64,000 bases of DNA, from NCBI RefSeq assembly GCF_964340395.1, contig NC_135570.1:12258822-12322821 (forward strand). The letters run 5' to 3'. The notes below the pieces were generated by a model. That model worked only from the letters and a program-made list of their open reading frames with translations, was not told the origin of the DNA and ran no database searches. Both the position numbers and the translations under genes were made by a program. Source of the stretch: Glandiceps talaboti. Taxonomy: Eukaryota; Hemichordata; Enteropneusta; Spengelidae. This document shows positions 11,643-24,783 of the stretch, piece after piece; within the stretch, counting starts at the first letter, position 1; each line of letters begins with the position of its first letter.

Positions 11643-14600
11643 CTACTGTAATAAAAACACAAAGCAGAACTGGATGGTCTCAACAAAACTCAACTCAAAC
11701 GGTTTCCGAAAGTTCTGACTAGCGTTCACTCTGTTAACACAGAATCATCAGGTCAGTATATCTATTCTCTTCTTGTTACGGGACCTGAAGTGGTGAATAC
11801 ACTTTACACACCAAGTTCACTTTTGTCAACTGTTAGTAGTTGTTTCTACGTCTATATACAGCAAAATTTTAATTGAAACACACATTTTGTTATTTTGTCA
11901 AACATTACGGTAGATCTTGTAAAGTCTAACTTATCAATTTGGGTTATTTTCAATACAGTTTCAAACTCAAATCAAACATGAATCACTGCATTGAATCAAG
12001 CTAGATGTCAAAACTGGCCGACAATTTAGTTCAACTAAATTAAAGCTTGTTGATTGCATTGAAAATGTTAGCTAAGTTGTTGAAAGTTTTAGCTAAGTTG
12101 CTGAAAATGTTAGCTAACTTCCTTCCATATCTATTTCATGCCACATGGCTAACAAAAATCCAATACAAATAATACAAACTATAAAGCTGCACTTGTCAAT
12201 CACATTAAAAATGTTAGCTAAGTTGTTGAAAGCGTTAGCTAAGTTGCTGAAAGTTTTAGCTAAGTTGCTGAAAATGTTAGCTAACTTTCTTCCATATCTC
12301 TATCTATTTGACTCCACATTGGAGATACTGGCTAACAAAAATCCAATACAAAATTTTTTCAAAAGAGTTTGGACGGTACTTTGACACAACATTTTTGGCA
12401 AACTTAATCAAGTTACAAACCAAATCCTGTAAATACATCAACTCTAAATGTCTATGGTATGTTCCAACACCAGGACACTTCTCAATACAAACAAATTTGC
12501 ATAATAGTTGTTGTCTGTGAGTAAATAAATGGTGTATTGTAGACAATATCCATCCAGTATTCAATAACAAAAAAAATAATATTTCAAACAAGCAAAGCTA
12601 TATTGAAGTATACCAGTACAAAGAATAAAAAAATGAAGCCAAAAAGAATTAATTATTTCATTATGTTTGAGGATTAATTACATGACTTTGGGATCCAACC
12701 ATGTTGATTGGTACTGGTCAATACTAATTAACATTCAATCAGAAAACTTCATCATTTGCATACATTATGCACATGATCTCTGCATGCTATTTGCATATTT
12801 TAATACTAATTAGCCCCATGAATAATATGGCTGACCCGGACTTCTTAGGGTTGGGGAGAACCCAAGACTATTGATGCTGACTTCAAACATTAGATTTTGA
12901 CCACTATTCAGGCTCCATACTACAACTATTTGGAATCTTTAACTAGCACTTCCAAAGAACAAAATCCCCCTCTTCTCTGTATTAACAAAGGGTAAAGGTC
13001 AATTGCTTTCAATATCCAACCACATTTACTACTACTTTTCTCACACATTTTATTTTCTCTTTGCAATTTTCTTGTCACTTCAGCGACAAAACAATGTCTT
13101 TCCAAAATGAGTTTAGAAATTGAATATCAAGATATTTTTCATTGTAACCATGTCAGAACTGAAAAATGTGTTCAGTATAAAAAAAAAGTTTGATACGATA
13201 AGAGTCCTTCTTGAATCCTTCCCAGTTTCATATCACAAAATATATTCGACACAAGTCAGTGTTTTTTCCTCGATCCAAGCTCATTAATATGCCATGACTG
13301 CGGATACTTGTTTGAAATTTGTACTATTGATAGATCTAGGGGAAGAAGAAAAACAAATATTTAAATTTTTTTAAGAATGTACAAAATGTAGCTATTGTGT
13401 GTGGCTAAAATAACTTTCATTTTACCACATGCAAGTCATTCAAACCAAAAATAAAGGATTTATACCAACGTCATTGGTTTTGCAATGCTCAAAATCTATA
13501 AACATTCAAATCGCCATGATTTTTTCCCCTTGATTTTTCATAAATTGTGCTTGTAAATTGTGTAGGTGTAATTATGTCGTTTGCAAAATCTCAATTTTGG
13601 CAACAAATATCCATGACCTAAAGGATGTCACTTCAAGTGGACAGCCCCTTAAGTTGTGCGTAGTTTTGTTGGCTAAATGAAGAAAACATTGAGGAATCAT
13701 AATAATATCTACTTATTCTCATAAGAATTAACAATATTATCTTCATATTTTTTGTTTGTTTATTTCATTATTGTGAAATTTTAAACTTGACTCCTAAAAT
13801 GGCACATGTGAAGTTTACAATCTTTAAAACTTACCTGAAGACATTTTGATTGACAATCGAGTTCTTGGGAGCACTCTTTGGTCCAGGTGATGGCATAAAT
13901 ATCTTGCCAGTCTTGTTGACTGGTGGTTCAGGTTTCTTGCCTTTAGGTTTGTATGGATCATTAGAGTGTGATGGATAGGGATCGAATGTACCAGCCTTCA
14001 TTCCACCAATCTACACATAAAAAAAATGAACAAAACATTTATTTATGAAATGTGACCAAAGGCTTTCTGCTGTGAAGACACATTTGAAATACATCAATTT
14101 TAAAGTGGAACAAACTGAGTTTCTACGCTCAAGTGAAAATTCTTAAATAAATCCATATTCCAGTATAATGTTATGATTATCTTCTAGCATTGCTGGTGAT
14201 TGCATAGCAGGGATTTCCTGAACATACGTGTATTTTGACGTCATCAGATCGTTTATAACTTATGTATGATAAATTACATCATCCTATCGTTTATGAGTTA
14301 TATCTTAACACCAGGTTTGAGTTCAGTCAATTGCAAGTGATGGTTAAGTATACCTCAGTAAGTACAATACTGCAAGTACCTTTTAAATATGCAACACAAA
14401 CTATGCCCAAATACGTATAAACTCAGCTTGTGCCCCTTTAAAGTTACTTTCTAAAATTTCATCCATATTTCTCTTCTCACACAAATGCCTTTTGGTCCAT
14501 GACATGTCAAAACTTAATCATGTGACTGTCATCTGATATCCATGTGATAGAGATATGCATTTCTATTGGTCAATGACTACTAAATCATGTGACTTTCATC

Positions 14601-17012
14601 TGATAATGTGATATCCATGTGACAGATACTTACAGCTTTAGCTGGTGAACTTGGCTTGAAAGGTTTCACACCATCTCTCTTTCCACTGCCTGTTCTCTTG
14701 ATGGGAGGCAGGGGTTTTTCCGTATGGTATGGGTTGGAATCAAAGTAATCCTTGGGATGCATATTGAGTTTGAAAGCACTGCCTTTCATTTGAGATTTGT
14801 GTGACTGTTGTTCTTTCTATTTACAGAAAAATACAGAAAAGAAATTGAAATGTAAGTCAGTTTAAATGATGTTTAAAAACTTGTTGAAATAAAAATAAAA
14901 TTATAAATAGTTGACGTTTCAGGAGCAACCCTTCTAGCTAATAATGTCTAGATGTCTTAAAGGCCAGAGTTTCAATCCCAGGTTCTCACATTAGTGTTAT
15001 CTTATCAGTGAAGCCATAAGGATTACAAAGGATTATTCTTTTGTCACACAATCGTTTTGCACACCTAATATTTAATCTTTTTTCAAAGTGGGCCTTTAAA
15101 GGATCTTTCCCCTTACAATCTGTCCATGCTTACACTCATCACAGCCAATTCTGATGATTTATCTGACTTAAAATGATGAAATGATGTTAAATTTCCAGAG
15201 ATGGTATATGTCTTTAGTTTCTTTAAATTTAACAGTGCATACATGACAGTTCCCACTAACTTCTAGTCTTGCTGCTAGACCCCTGGCCTTGGGCTAACCT
15301 GCTCACTGTGAAGTCAACTGAAGGTTGGCCTGAATGGGTGTTCCCCCCTCATACACATCAGAAGAAAGCCTGAGGTCTAGCAGCTACACTAACTAACTCC
15401 CCTTTATTAACTAAAGAACTTTAGTTTGAGTATCATAGTCTGTAATGTACAAAGTGTCATGCCACCTTATCAGCCACCATCAAGCCTGGTTAGGGTCAAA
15501 CAACACAACATGACACAATACGACATATCTTTATACTTTTATATAAACTTTACTTTGTTAACTACTATTATTCTAGTTTATATATTTACTAGTTTGTTTT
15601 AGCACCAAAAAAATATTGCAGAAAATCCAATGAAGAAATGTAGTTTTCTTAACAGATGCAATAAAGATTCTATTCTATTCTATTCTATTCTATTCTATAC
15701 TATTCTATTCTATTCTATTCTATTCTATTCTATAGTGCAGTGTGAGAATGGATGTTTTGAGTAAACCATAAGTTATATTGTGAATATAAATTTAGCGTTT
15801 ACCTACCTTTCTCATTTCTTTAGGCCTATCATAGGCATCAGGAGAGTGTTTATAAGTGCCACCAATGGTAATGCCAACGTACCCATATCCAGTACCTATC
15901 TTTCCAGGATTGGTCAACACATTTTTGCCGGGTGCAGAATAAGCCTTGCCTCCTCTTTTGACCGGACTGAATGCACCAACAGCACCAGTAAATGTACCAT
16001 AGTGATTTCCCAGTCCAGATCTGATAGAAAAAATACACAAACAATCAAGTTTATTACAAATATATTCTAACAACTCAGGTTTTTTTTGTTACGATTTTAA
16101 TACAAAGCCAGTATGTAGTGAGGAGAAATAGGTCTTTTATCACCACTTTATTATATTTTAGTGCCATGTATTACTATGGTGAAAATTCTTCAATTTCTCA
16201 ATTTGATAACTCTTTTCTAGAAATATTTGTATTTAGGGGTACAAAACAGATTCCATTAAAAGTAACACTGATTTTGTAGGTTGAGAACTAAAATGGCTTA
16301 CACCCCCATCCCCTACAAGTAAAAATTTTTTTTTTTATCCTATATTGAACTCTTGATCTTGCCCCATAAAAGTGATCACCAATTGTACAACTTACGGTTT
16401 CTTATCTCCATTGCTTGGTAAAAATGCTTTTCCTAAATTTTTTTGTGATTCTTTCAGTCTCGTTTGTCTTCTCCTTTTCACGGGGTCACTGTACCCTTCT
16501 CCAGAGAACACACGTGCAAAGTTGCCATCAAAGTAACCTGCCTGGAGAGCTGATTTACTTTTACTTCCACCAGGTAGCATTTGTCTACCCTTGCTGGCTG
16601 CCTCATTGAATGCTCCTGTAATTCAAAATGGAAATAAATGAATTCAGAACAATCTTTTTAAAGTTTATTGCTGTGCATGTAAGAGTTCATTTGAGGATGA
16701 CATTCATTCCATGCACGGTCTTCATAGTTTGAGAAACGGATGGGTCATTGGTAGCTTGAAATTTGTAATTGGTAGCATTAGTTTTGATTTTGAGGTGTTT
16801 TTTTCTCCTTCTGTTTTTGAGCTTTTTTCGTTATTGCAGCTAAATGCACACATGGGTGGTACTTCCATGTATGAATCTCAGACTTCATATGGGTGACAAC
16901 CAGTTGTATTTGTAAATACGGAGACCTCAATGTTTCAAATATCACAATTTACAGTCAATGTGGTACAACCACTGATGTGTATTTCATGTATTTGTCTAGC
17001 TGCAATCATCAT

Positions 17013-17110
<98 letters not shown>

Positions 17111-17120
17111 CCATCAACAA

Positions 17121-17155
<35 letters not shown>

Positions 17156-17444
17156 TCAACACCATCATCATCATCATTATTTACCGTTTGTTTGATCTAT
17201 TTTGTGCATTATATTTTTTTCAATACCATTTGAAAATGACACTCCTTGCATTCAATTAAAGAAACGAATTGATGACAAGGACAACTATGTAGTGCAGTCT
17301 CTGTGTACAAGTTATGAACTAAAGTTGCAACTTTCACTTACTGCCTGTACGAGGTACGTATCTGTCCCCTATGGTTGTATAGTCCATCTCTTTGAACAGG
17401 CCAACCCGTTCCATATCGGTTTTTCCTCCCGTATCTTTCGACAT
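11643..17444 (-). CDS. CFAP96: Cilia- and flagella-associated protein 96 (C4orf47/UPF0602 family), 6 exons
   Basis: Cilium/flagellum-associated protein. Minus-strand exons: 17342-17444 (start MSKDTGGKTDMERVGLFKEM), 16396-16615, 15807-16020, 14634-14816, 13835-14010 and 11643-11730. All junctions are GT/AG and phases 1,2,0,0,2 join into 327 residues; human is about 309. Family blocks in order: NEAASKGRQMLPGGSK, LQAGYFDGNFARVFSGEGY, NLGKAFLPSNGDKKP, GKNVLTNPGKIGTGYGYVGI, FKLNMHPKDYFDSNPYHTEK, FKPSSPAK, GGMKAGTFDPYPSHSNDPY. The last exon (RVNASQNFRKPF..., stop TAG at 11643-11645) is supported by phase, a good acceptor and weak similarity to the vertebrate C-terminus, so it is less certain (about 0.55). 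An antisense AATAAA (TTTATT at 11467-11472) lies about 170 bp beyond the stop. Confidence 0.92.
12044..12350. repeat. Direct duplication of about 145 bp containing 21-bp units
   Basis: Within a CFAP96 intron. The phrase TTAGCTAAGTTGTTGAAAG with 21-bp relatives, then ATGTTAGCTAACTTYCTTCC and GGCTAACAAAAATCCAATAC, occurs twice, about 145 bp apart. Confidence 0.8.
15667..15734. repeat. (TTCTA)n tract after AATAAAGA
   Basis: Thirteen or so TTCTA pentamers directly after GATGCAATAAAGATTCTA, in a CFAP96 intron. A unit-tandem tail after a polyadenylation-like hexamer resembles the 3' end of a non-LTR retrotransposon or dependent SINE; that origin is an inference. Confidence 0.75.
17006..17175. repeat. 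(ATC)n / (ACA)n trinucleotide tract
   Basis: About 110 bp of ATC repeats followed by CAA and then CATCAA repeats, within the first CFAP96 intron. Open in several frames (poly-His, poly-Ile, poly-Met) but not an exon. Confidence 0.96.
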
Positions 17445-18070
17445 GGTGGATATTGTTCTTTAACAACTGTTTTCCGTCGAAGTCTTCAAAAATCTGCTAC
17501 GTGTTTCCTCACGAGGTCTCAACTCGTTGTTTGCAATGTCGGAAGGTAGACGTCGACACCGGTAAACTCAGTCAACTATTCAACCGCCTAAGGCTACCAG
17601 TTTTCGGGTATCGTAATGTTTAACTGTGACAATATTCCAAAAACAAAGCCCTCGAAGTACAGTTTCTCTTCGAGTGCCGAGGTAAATGTTGCTGGGCGTG
17701 TGACAAATCGTAAATACTCCAATCAGCACGACGTGTTCCTAGTGGTCGACCGACTTCCGTGTTTCGTGGAGTGTTTTTGCATGCGCTAATTTCGAACAAA
17801 ATCACCAATATTCTGTCAACAAATATACTTTGTTGCAATCCTGGGCATTCCAAAATATCGTGGTCAGTAGGAGGTGACCATAATCCCGGCAATTATGCTA
17901 TTACAGGTCAAATTTCAACTGAAAATGACCAGAGTCTAGTATGGCATCAGTAGTGGTGTTTGTTGTTTGGTTGCCTGAAGAGCGCCATCGTTGTAACAAT
18001 GGCCGTCGTCAAGGTGATCAGCTGGGCTATCTACGTCATGCGAGCGCTGACTCGATCGATATCATCAACT
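17445..18070. promoter_or_regulatory. CFAP96 promoter/5' region, possibly bidirectional
   Basis: CpG dinucleotides are visibly denser here than in the surrounding introns, directly upstream of the CFAP96 ATG. Two overlapping plus-strand ORFs begin at 17941 and 17999. Promoter role is inferred from position and composition only. Confidence 0.4.
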
Positions 18071-18115
18071 CAAGAACTTGACAGAGAGTGGCCAGTGGAT
18101 ATGGCATATATATAA
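17999..18115 (+). CDS. Unassigned 38-residue ORF divergent from CFAP96
   Basis: ATG in a strong start context (A at -3, G at +4) opens MAVVKVISWAIYVMRALTRS and runs to TAA at 18113-18115. It starts 555 bp from the CFAP96 start on the opposite strand. It could be a small protein, the first exon of a plus-strand gene (GTGATC at 18014 could be a donor) or chance. No homologue comes to mind. Confidence 0.2.
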   Translation: MAVVKVISWAIYVMRALTRSISSTQELDREWPVDMAYI

Positions 18116-18391
18116 TTTGAAGAACGGGTATCCAGACCAAGATAAGACATTGTTCAAAGTATTGGATTGGGAAGGGGACAAAGATGGAATGCATATTTAA
18201 CTTTTAAAAAAACTTTCAGAGGCTAGGATCCCGGATGCAATTTATAAGAAAACGTTTTTTTTAATGATCATTTTAATATAAAACATCGCCCCCTGTAATT
18301 GAAACGTGGCATTAAATAAATAATGAGAAGATAATAACATAACCGAGAAGATAGTTGGTTGGTTGGTTAGTAGGTTGGTTATTTGATATGC

Positions 18392-18443
<52 letters not shown>
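18392..18443. repeat. (GATT)n microsatellite
   Basis: Thirteen GATT units, preceded by a short GGTT-rich stretch near 18356-18380. Confidence 0.93.
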
Positions 18444-18444
<1 letters not shown>

Positions 18445-18599
18445 CGTTGAACGATTGAGCGGCATTGTTTGTCTGGCTAATTGAAAGTCAGTTTCACTAT
18501 ATTAATTCTCCGTTCATTGTTCATTTTTATTTCGTCTAATTTAAAATTTAACAATGTTATTTGCAACTGAGTGGGAAACTATCAAACTAAATAAATAAG

Positions 18600-18960
18600 T
18601 CTTAAGTATTGTGGGTTTTTTTGTAATGAGTCGGAGACTACTTGAATGCGTGACAAGTGATATACCTATTTAAAATCGCATATACTATGATATAGAATAT
18701 AGATATTTAGGCAAAATCTCCATTTATGTTTTCTAAAAAGCTTGGATAAATTTCACTTCTTTTGTCTATCGTCATCTTGCGATTTTACAGTCTTCAGCAA
18801 GCAAGTTCTGAAAGACTAATGTTTTTCTAATTACCAGACTGGAATATTGCGTTCATATAAAAGAAGGCATTTTAGTCACTACCTATTTTTTTGCATATTT
18901 GTTTTCCAGCGAAATAAGCAAAAGTAATAAGCATAGGCTGACCGAGTCTGAGTAGAGTCC
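18600..18960 (+). repeat. Dispersed repeat R4, copy 1
   Basis: Shares GCGATTTTACAGT, TAATTACCAGACT, AAGAAGGCATTTTAGTCACT and ACCTATTTTT with 60600-61140, where the central part is tandemly triplicated. Confidence 0.65.
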
Positions 18961-19119
18961 GAGGCTAGCTGGGGCTAGCTAGCTCATGCATTGTCTGGCC
19001 GCACCGGCCGGCTACCTAGCTGAGCAATTTTATACAACAGCGCCAACATACGACGGACTTCGACTGCAACTTGTGGCCTAAACAATCGGAACAATCAGTA
19101 AATTTGCATGTATTTAGTA

Positions 19120-19240
19120 TTCGACAATCTTCGACTGACGTCGGCTTTTGTTAAGAGGAGCCATTTTGGACTTTATATGAAAGCATGTGCTGAAGCTATC
19201 CACCGAAGAGAAATTAAGACACTTATGGGAAAAACATTTG
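19120..19240 (+). promoter_or_regulatory. Possible CCAR1 first non-coding exon / promoter edge
   Basis: The CCAR1 start-codon exon is preceded by a splice acceptor (cag at 29460-29462), so an upstream 5' UTR exon must exist. A candidate follows a CpG-richer stretch: GAGGAGCCATTTTGGAC (YY1-like core) near 19157 and a possible donor GAAG/GTAATT near 19241. No transcript evidence. Confidence 0.22.
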
Positions 19241-20039
19241 AAGGTAATTTTTTATGAATACCTTTTATTGATTGGTACTAAAACGGCGATTTTAAGTGTA
19301 AAATTAAGCAAATGCGTTGCAGCTAAAACCATGTTTAAGGTCAACCCTGTGATGAGCCCGAGGTGTCTAACGACTAGCTGTGCACTCAAAATACGATAAA
19401 TTAGCGTATTATGTTATGCTTCAGTTTGGAGTATCACTGACACTGTGACAGGGTGATGTCTAGGAATTACCTGAGCATGAAATGTGAATCAAATCAGGTC
19501 TGTACCCCGATGAAAATAAAGAAACTACAGCTACTGTGAAGGCGATCAACTCGGATATCACACTTGGCCCCCTAAGATGGTATAAATATAGGGCCGATTT
19601 TAATCTAGAATTATATATTTTGGTTTATACTACATGCACTTGGTTTAAACGACAGTTACTGTGTTTGCATGTAACTAAGTACGCTACCAGCAGGTTCATG
19701 ATCGCAAGACAATCAAAAGATAAACAACCCCCTATTTATTTGCTGATTACCATCAGCACAAAAGGACACTTGAAAACTACCAACCCCTAGTGTCATGATA
19801 AATAAACAAGATGTGTTATGTAATAATTAATGTTATTGTGGTTCATATCTCACCTTTGGCCCTTCTAGTCTGAGCTCAATGGTCTGAGGTCTGAGTAACA
19901 ACAGATAAGTTAAGTTTGTGCTAGTATATGTAGTTAATTCCCACTAAACATTCATACTGAAGGTAAATATTTGAAGATATTGCTTTGTGTTTCATTTCAA
20001 TTTGTGAAATGTAGGTAGCTTGGAGTGAACTGTGCACAT

Positions 20040-20330
20040 TTTTGCTGTTCCAAGAAAATTCCAACCAATTCTTGGTAAAAATCAAGAAAAAAACCTTTAA
20101 AAATTTGTTTGAAATATAGGTCCAAAATGTTACAACATAAACCCAATGTGGTTGCCAAAATATTGTGTTAATCCTATATTGGAAAATAATAGATTGTTGA
20201 TTTCCGTGAAAACAAGATGGTGGCCCCCAAATATCGTTATTAAAAAAAAAACGGCCACAAGCTTCCTTAATATCGCAGTTTGGAGAGATTTTAAAAACTC
20301 TGATTTTCAGTAAAATTCATCTCTGAGGCA
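20040..20330 (+). repeat. Dispersed repeat R3, copy 2
   Basis: Collinear with 8690-8985, sharing ATTGTGTTAA, TATTGGAAAATAA, TTGTTGATTTC and GGAGAGATTTTAAAA. Confidence 0.65.
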
Positions 20331-21793
20331 CATTCTACCATAATGCATACTAGGACCATAGACACTGGAGTCCCCTCCACTGTCTGTGAGAATTCTTAAT
20401 TATTAAATGAAAACTAGATGTTAATAGATTTCAGGAATTGTTTCCTCCTAAGTTTGTTTGCAACATTTAAACATAGAGAGTGGAGAAGAAATTCACCACT
20501 GTCTATGATTTAAAGTCATAAAATGACAACTGCTGTCTAGCTGGTACAACCTTGAGGCAATTGTTAACTTTACATGTAAAAGAGCCCGCAGATCACATAG
20601 TGTCAAGCAGGGTGCTGTCTAGGGCTTGCCTGAGACATGTGATGTCATTGTCTGTTTTTGTGTGGAGTGCAGATCTGAGGTCTTACAGCTTAGTATAAGA
20701 CCATGGTGTGCATACAGTGACAGACAATCCTCATTACCTGAAATAGAATTTCTCTCCCGAGGTGTCAAAGAGAAAAGCAGCCATTCAAATTCTTGGTTGA
20801 CACCTGGATGTTTGCTCCAAGCTCTACACTGTAACCATGGACTCTCCACCATTGACCTTCCACCAGTGGAGGCTCTATGCTGTAACACATACCATAGACA
20901 TTCCTGAGAATAAATTGACCTTCACATTCACTGTTAGTATAATTACTCCAAGCCTACCAAGGTTATACAAAGCTGTTGGAATATTGACTGAACATTGGGT
21001 TACAGTGTTGCAGCCAGAGGGGTTTTTGGGTCATTTGACACACATTTTTTGGACCTGACCCACAATTTTGGAAGTGACAGGTCATAGATGACCCACACTA
21101 AAATTGTATCCAAATATGTTTAGCAACATGACCACACCTATAGCAACAGCCAAATGATTGTGTATATTGCATAGATAACAACAGGGTTGGATAGGCAACT
21201 GCATAATAATTCAGCAAATATCAAGCATGGGTCAACATGTGGGTAAATATTTTGAAAAACTGTACAGTTGTGCTACAGCGCTATTGGCGTTTTTTTTGTA
21301 ATGTCCCCAAAAAATTGTATGATGACCCAGAAAAATGAAAGTTTCGGAACACTATGTCCCACTCTTTGAAAAGGATGGCTGCTACACTGGGGTTATATTG
21401 AAATTAGCATAAAAGATTTACATGGTCACAACCTGTAACTGTAATTTAAACCCCTGTTTATGTAGTGTATTGTCAGTCTCTGTTCTACAACACAAGGATC
21501 ACAATTCACTGAAATGCAACCCATCTTCCATTTGTCCCCAAGGACGCAGACATCCCAAAAATACTAGTAGTATCCCAAGTGTCAATTTGACAATATGGTG
21601 TCAAACATCAAATATGGGGTCAAATATAAATACACACAAATAAGGCATCATACATGTAAATGCAACCTTTGTGTCATGCAACTCATGTCTATGTCACTTG
21701 TTCTGTGATGTTCGAAATATGAGTCAAAATGTTCCAAATTGCCATTATGTTTCCTAATTTTTCATGAGTTGTGGTTGAGGAGGTATACAATGT

Positions 21794-21903
21794 ACTTGTG
21801 ACGTAAGGATTTTTTCACTACTCGGCTAGCAACTTGTAGTGACAAGGCCCCATAAGTTACTTGTATTTTCCTTGGCTGAGCAAAGAAAAATATTGGAGAA
21901 TAG
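21794..21903. mobile_element. Palindromic MITE P, diverged copy
   Basis: Arms GTGACGTAAGG..TTCACTAC and GTAGTGACAAGGCCCC..TAAGTTAC, ending in AAGAAAAATATTG. Best preserved relative is 55551-55686. Confidence 0.6.
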
Positions 21904-23354
21904 TGTATTGAGCTGAGGTGGTATATGGTATACTACAGGTTACATACATGTAGAATCAGTTGTTTTAATATTTCATTGTAACAAAATCAAAGGAAATGTG
22001 CATGGACAGCTGCAAGATATTATTCATCAACATTGTATTTATGAAAATCGTGTACAGCTTTACCGGAAGCTTTCTCACGTCATTGGCTTCACAAACATGA
22101 TAAAATGTACATGTATAGCACACCGAATGAGTATCAAGAAATATGCGTTGCCAACAGTTTCCGGAAATTAAATTTTTCATAGCCAGCAAGAAATTTCATT
22201 TGCATTTGTCAAATGTAATATAAAGCCGTGATGCACGATACAGGACTTATGATATCTTAATATATATATAATCTGTGTTTTAGGCCGAACTTGAAAATTC
22301 TATGACAGAATATATGTCTTTCTCAGACAAGAATTCTAGTCATGGGTTAATTTGTATAATTTCATCTGTGAAAATACATCCTCATAAATCTACTCGACAT
22401 CTCAATGGTAGAACACAGTCTTTCTGTTACAGCAACGGAAATGATCAGACTGCCAAGGATTATTTGTTTATGTACATGTAGCTAGGGTAACCTTTTGTAC
22501 ACCAGGAATAACAATAAACCTACCTACAACAATAAACCTACCAACATTTTTAATAAAACACATGGTGCAGAGTATTAAATGATAATGTGCAGGTAATGAT
22601 AATATTGTATGTAGTTACATTGTAAAATCACATTATGACCTACCACAGCTGCCAGCAATACAATCTGGTTGTACACGTCACCATTTTGGATACCTTTTAA
22701 TTTTCTCTGCAATCGTATGAAGTATAACATACAGTGCTTTTGCTATTAGGTTGGGAGCCTCAGTAACATGGAGAGAGAAAGGGATAAAAATTGTTGTGTT
22801 TGGTAATTTTGTGTAGGACGTCAGGTAAACTTAAATGGGAACAACCCAGGTAGATTTTACCTACTTACATGTAATACTGCCCTTAGTAAAAAAAACATTG
22901 ACATGTCCTAACAAGTGAAAATCTACCTCATCTTGTATTCATCAGAATTGCTAAAAAGAGAAATCCCTCGCTTATTTAAACTTTTACAGGTACATGTGCA
23001 CATGTTATGTTAGTTTCAGTAATATGATGTAAAATGAATAGTACTTACAATGAGGTAGTCTCGAGGGGTAGTTAGTAATATTATACATCAACCAAGAGTG
23101 TAGAGGAAGGGTTTCTTTATTTGCTGTCTGTGTACCTAATTATCTGGCAGTGGGACACCAGATCATCCGATATGTTTTCATGTGTGTGATGAGTTGCTAG
23201 CTGCTGACAGCTATCCCCACTGTAATTTCTAGACAAGAAATAGTTTAAAAGAGATTCATCTTCAAATATAGATTATACATGTATGTCATTCAAGTGAAGA
23301 TGACATTCTTTAGGCATGATGGAAAATATTTGAATGTATTTGAATGATAATGTA

Positions 23355-23379
23355 CCCCCCCCCCCCCCCCCCCCCCCCC
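23355..23379. repeat. Poly(C) run of 25
   Basis: Uninterrupted C homopolymer; length may be affected by sequencing error. Confidence 0.95.
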
Positions 23380-24683
23380 TTTGAATTTTGGTTAGTTACT
23401 TCCACGGAGTCATGTCCTGTAGACAGCTATACATGTAGGGCAAATTTGTCATATTGGTAACAAACTAACATGATAAAAGCAAGTGATGAGTGACTCCAAC
23501 ATCATTCTTTCGTCAACACTGTAATGAGATAGAGTCACTCATTACACAAGTAGACAAACTGGGTCATGGGGAATTTTACTTTATTAAAAAAAAAATTGAG
23601 TTTATTTGTACTGAAACATACAACACTTCCTGGAATGAAACAAGACTGACTTTATATTTCACAACTTATAGCATAACATTTTGATCATCAGTATTTTAAA
23701 AGTTATTTGCAGAATCACATATGATCATCATAATTATTTAGCATACTTTCATTTGAGCTGTGAGTTATGTACATGTATATTATCACAGTGTGAATTGACA
23801 TCACTGTATATCTATTATTAGAGCAGTTAATCTATTTAACACTCTTCTAGTGTAATAGTAGATGTTGTATATGATGGCTGACATTCTATCTATGACAGCA
23901 ATATCTAAGAAAAACTTCCATGGTGTCCTTACCATCTGTATTTACAGAAACCCAATATAGTAGCATAAAAAATAAGGTCATAAATTTCTGTGGCGCCAGC
24001 TTTCTTCAGTTGGCAACAGTATAGTATATTTAGACTACCGACTGACGTACATGCACATGTAGCAGATTCCTGACAACTTTGCCCTTATACTACTAGTACG
24101 GTAAGGTGAAAATATGTTCTGCATGTACTTCATTGTAGATTTCCATGAGGACTTTCTTGTAAGAACTCGGCTAAGTGACAAAAATCTAATCAAGGAGAAG
24201 ACCTGATTAGCCTGACTGCCCGAGGGGGGTTATTACATTGGGTTTCATCTGTCTGTCGGTGTGTTTGCTCATCCCTGCAATCACCGTACTTGTATGTCTC
24301 TTGATAAGCTTGTATCTAGAGACACGATTCAAATTTGCATGTAACTTTGCCATAAAACACATCGGTTGGGGGATTATGTCTTCAATGAAGGCTTGTTTAT
24401 ATGTAAATTAATATGAAAATTAGCCACCACCCTTGCAATCTATCTAGGGAGAACACTGGATCATAGTAACACTAAGGGCTAAGACAAGTCACTGGGCTTG
24501 ACAGCTTCTTGAGGTAGTAATCCTAAGTCAATTTTGTGTCTCAGTGAGTTCCTATCACATATTTAACTGAATTTGATCAAATTTTAGTTGTGATGGTTAA
24601 AGCTAATACTGTCTTTATGTTATTTATGGTACTTGTTTCAAATTTTATTGTACTAACTTTGTTATCAGATTTACATATGAAGT

Positions 24684-24783
24684 ATTTAAACATACATGTA
24701 CATGTAGGAATTCATATCATATTTTGGCCAAGGTCTTCACAGACAAAATATGATATGCATTCCTACATGCATGTTTAAATACC
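24684..24783. repeat. Inverted repeat with about 40-bp arms
   Basis: The left arm (GTATTTAAACATACATGTAC, on through CATATCATATTTTG) pairs with the right arm (CAAAATATGATATGCATTCC, on through GCATGTTTAAATAC) across an 18-base spacer. Apart from one 6-base difference (ACATGT present only on the left) and a couple of mismatches the arms are complementary. Confidence 0.82.

Noticed and set aside
16893-17259. Poly-His/poly-Ile/poly-Met frames
   Set aside because: Trinucleotide (ATC)n/(CAA)n tract within a CFAP96 intron.
20619-20907. Overlapping 90-codon ORFs on both strands
   Set aside because: No recognisable domain, no splice context, and part of a stretch resembling repeats near 19450.
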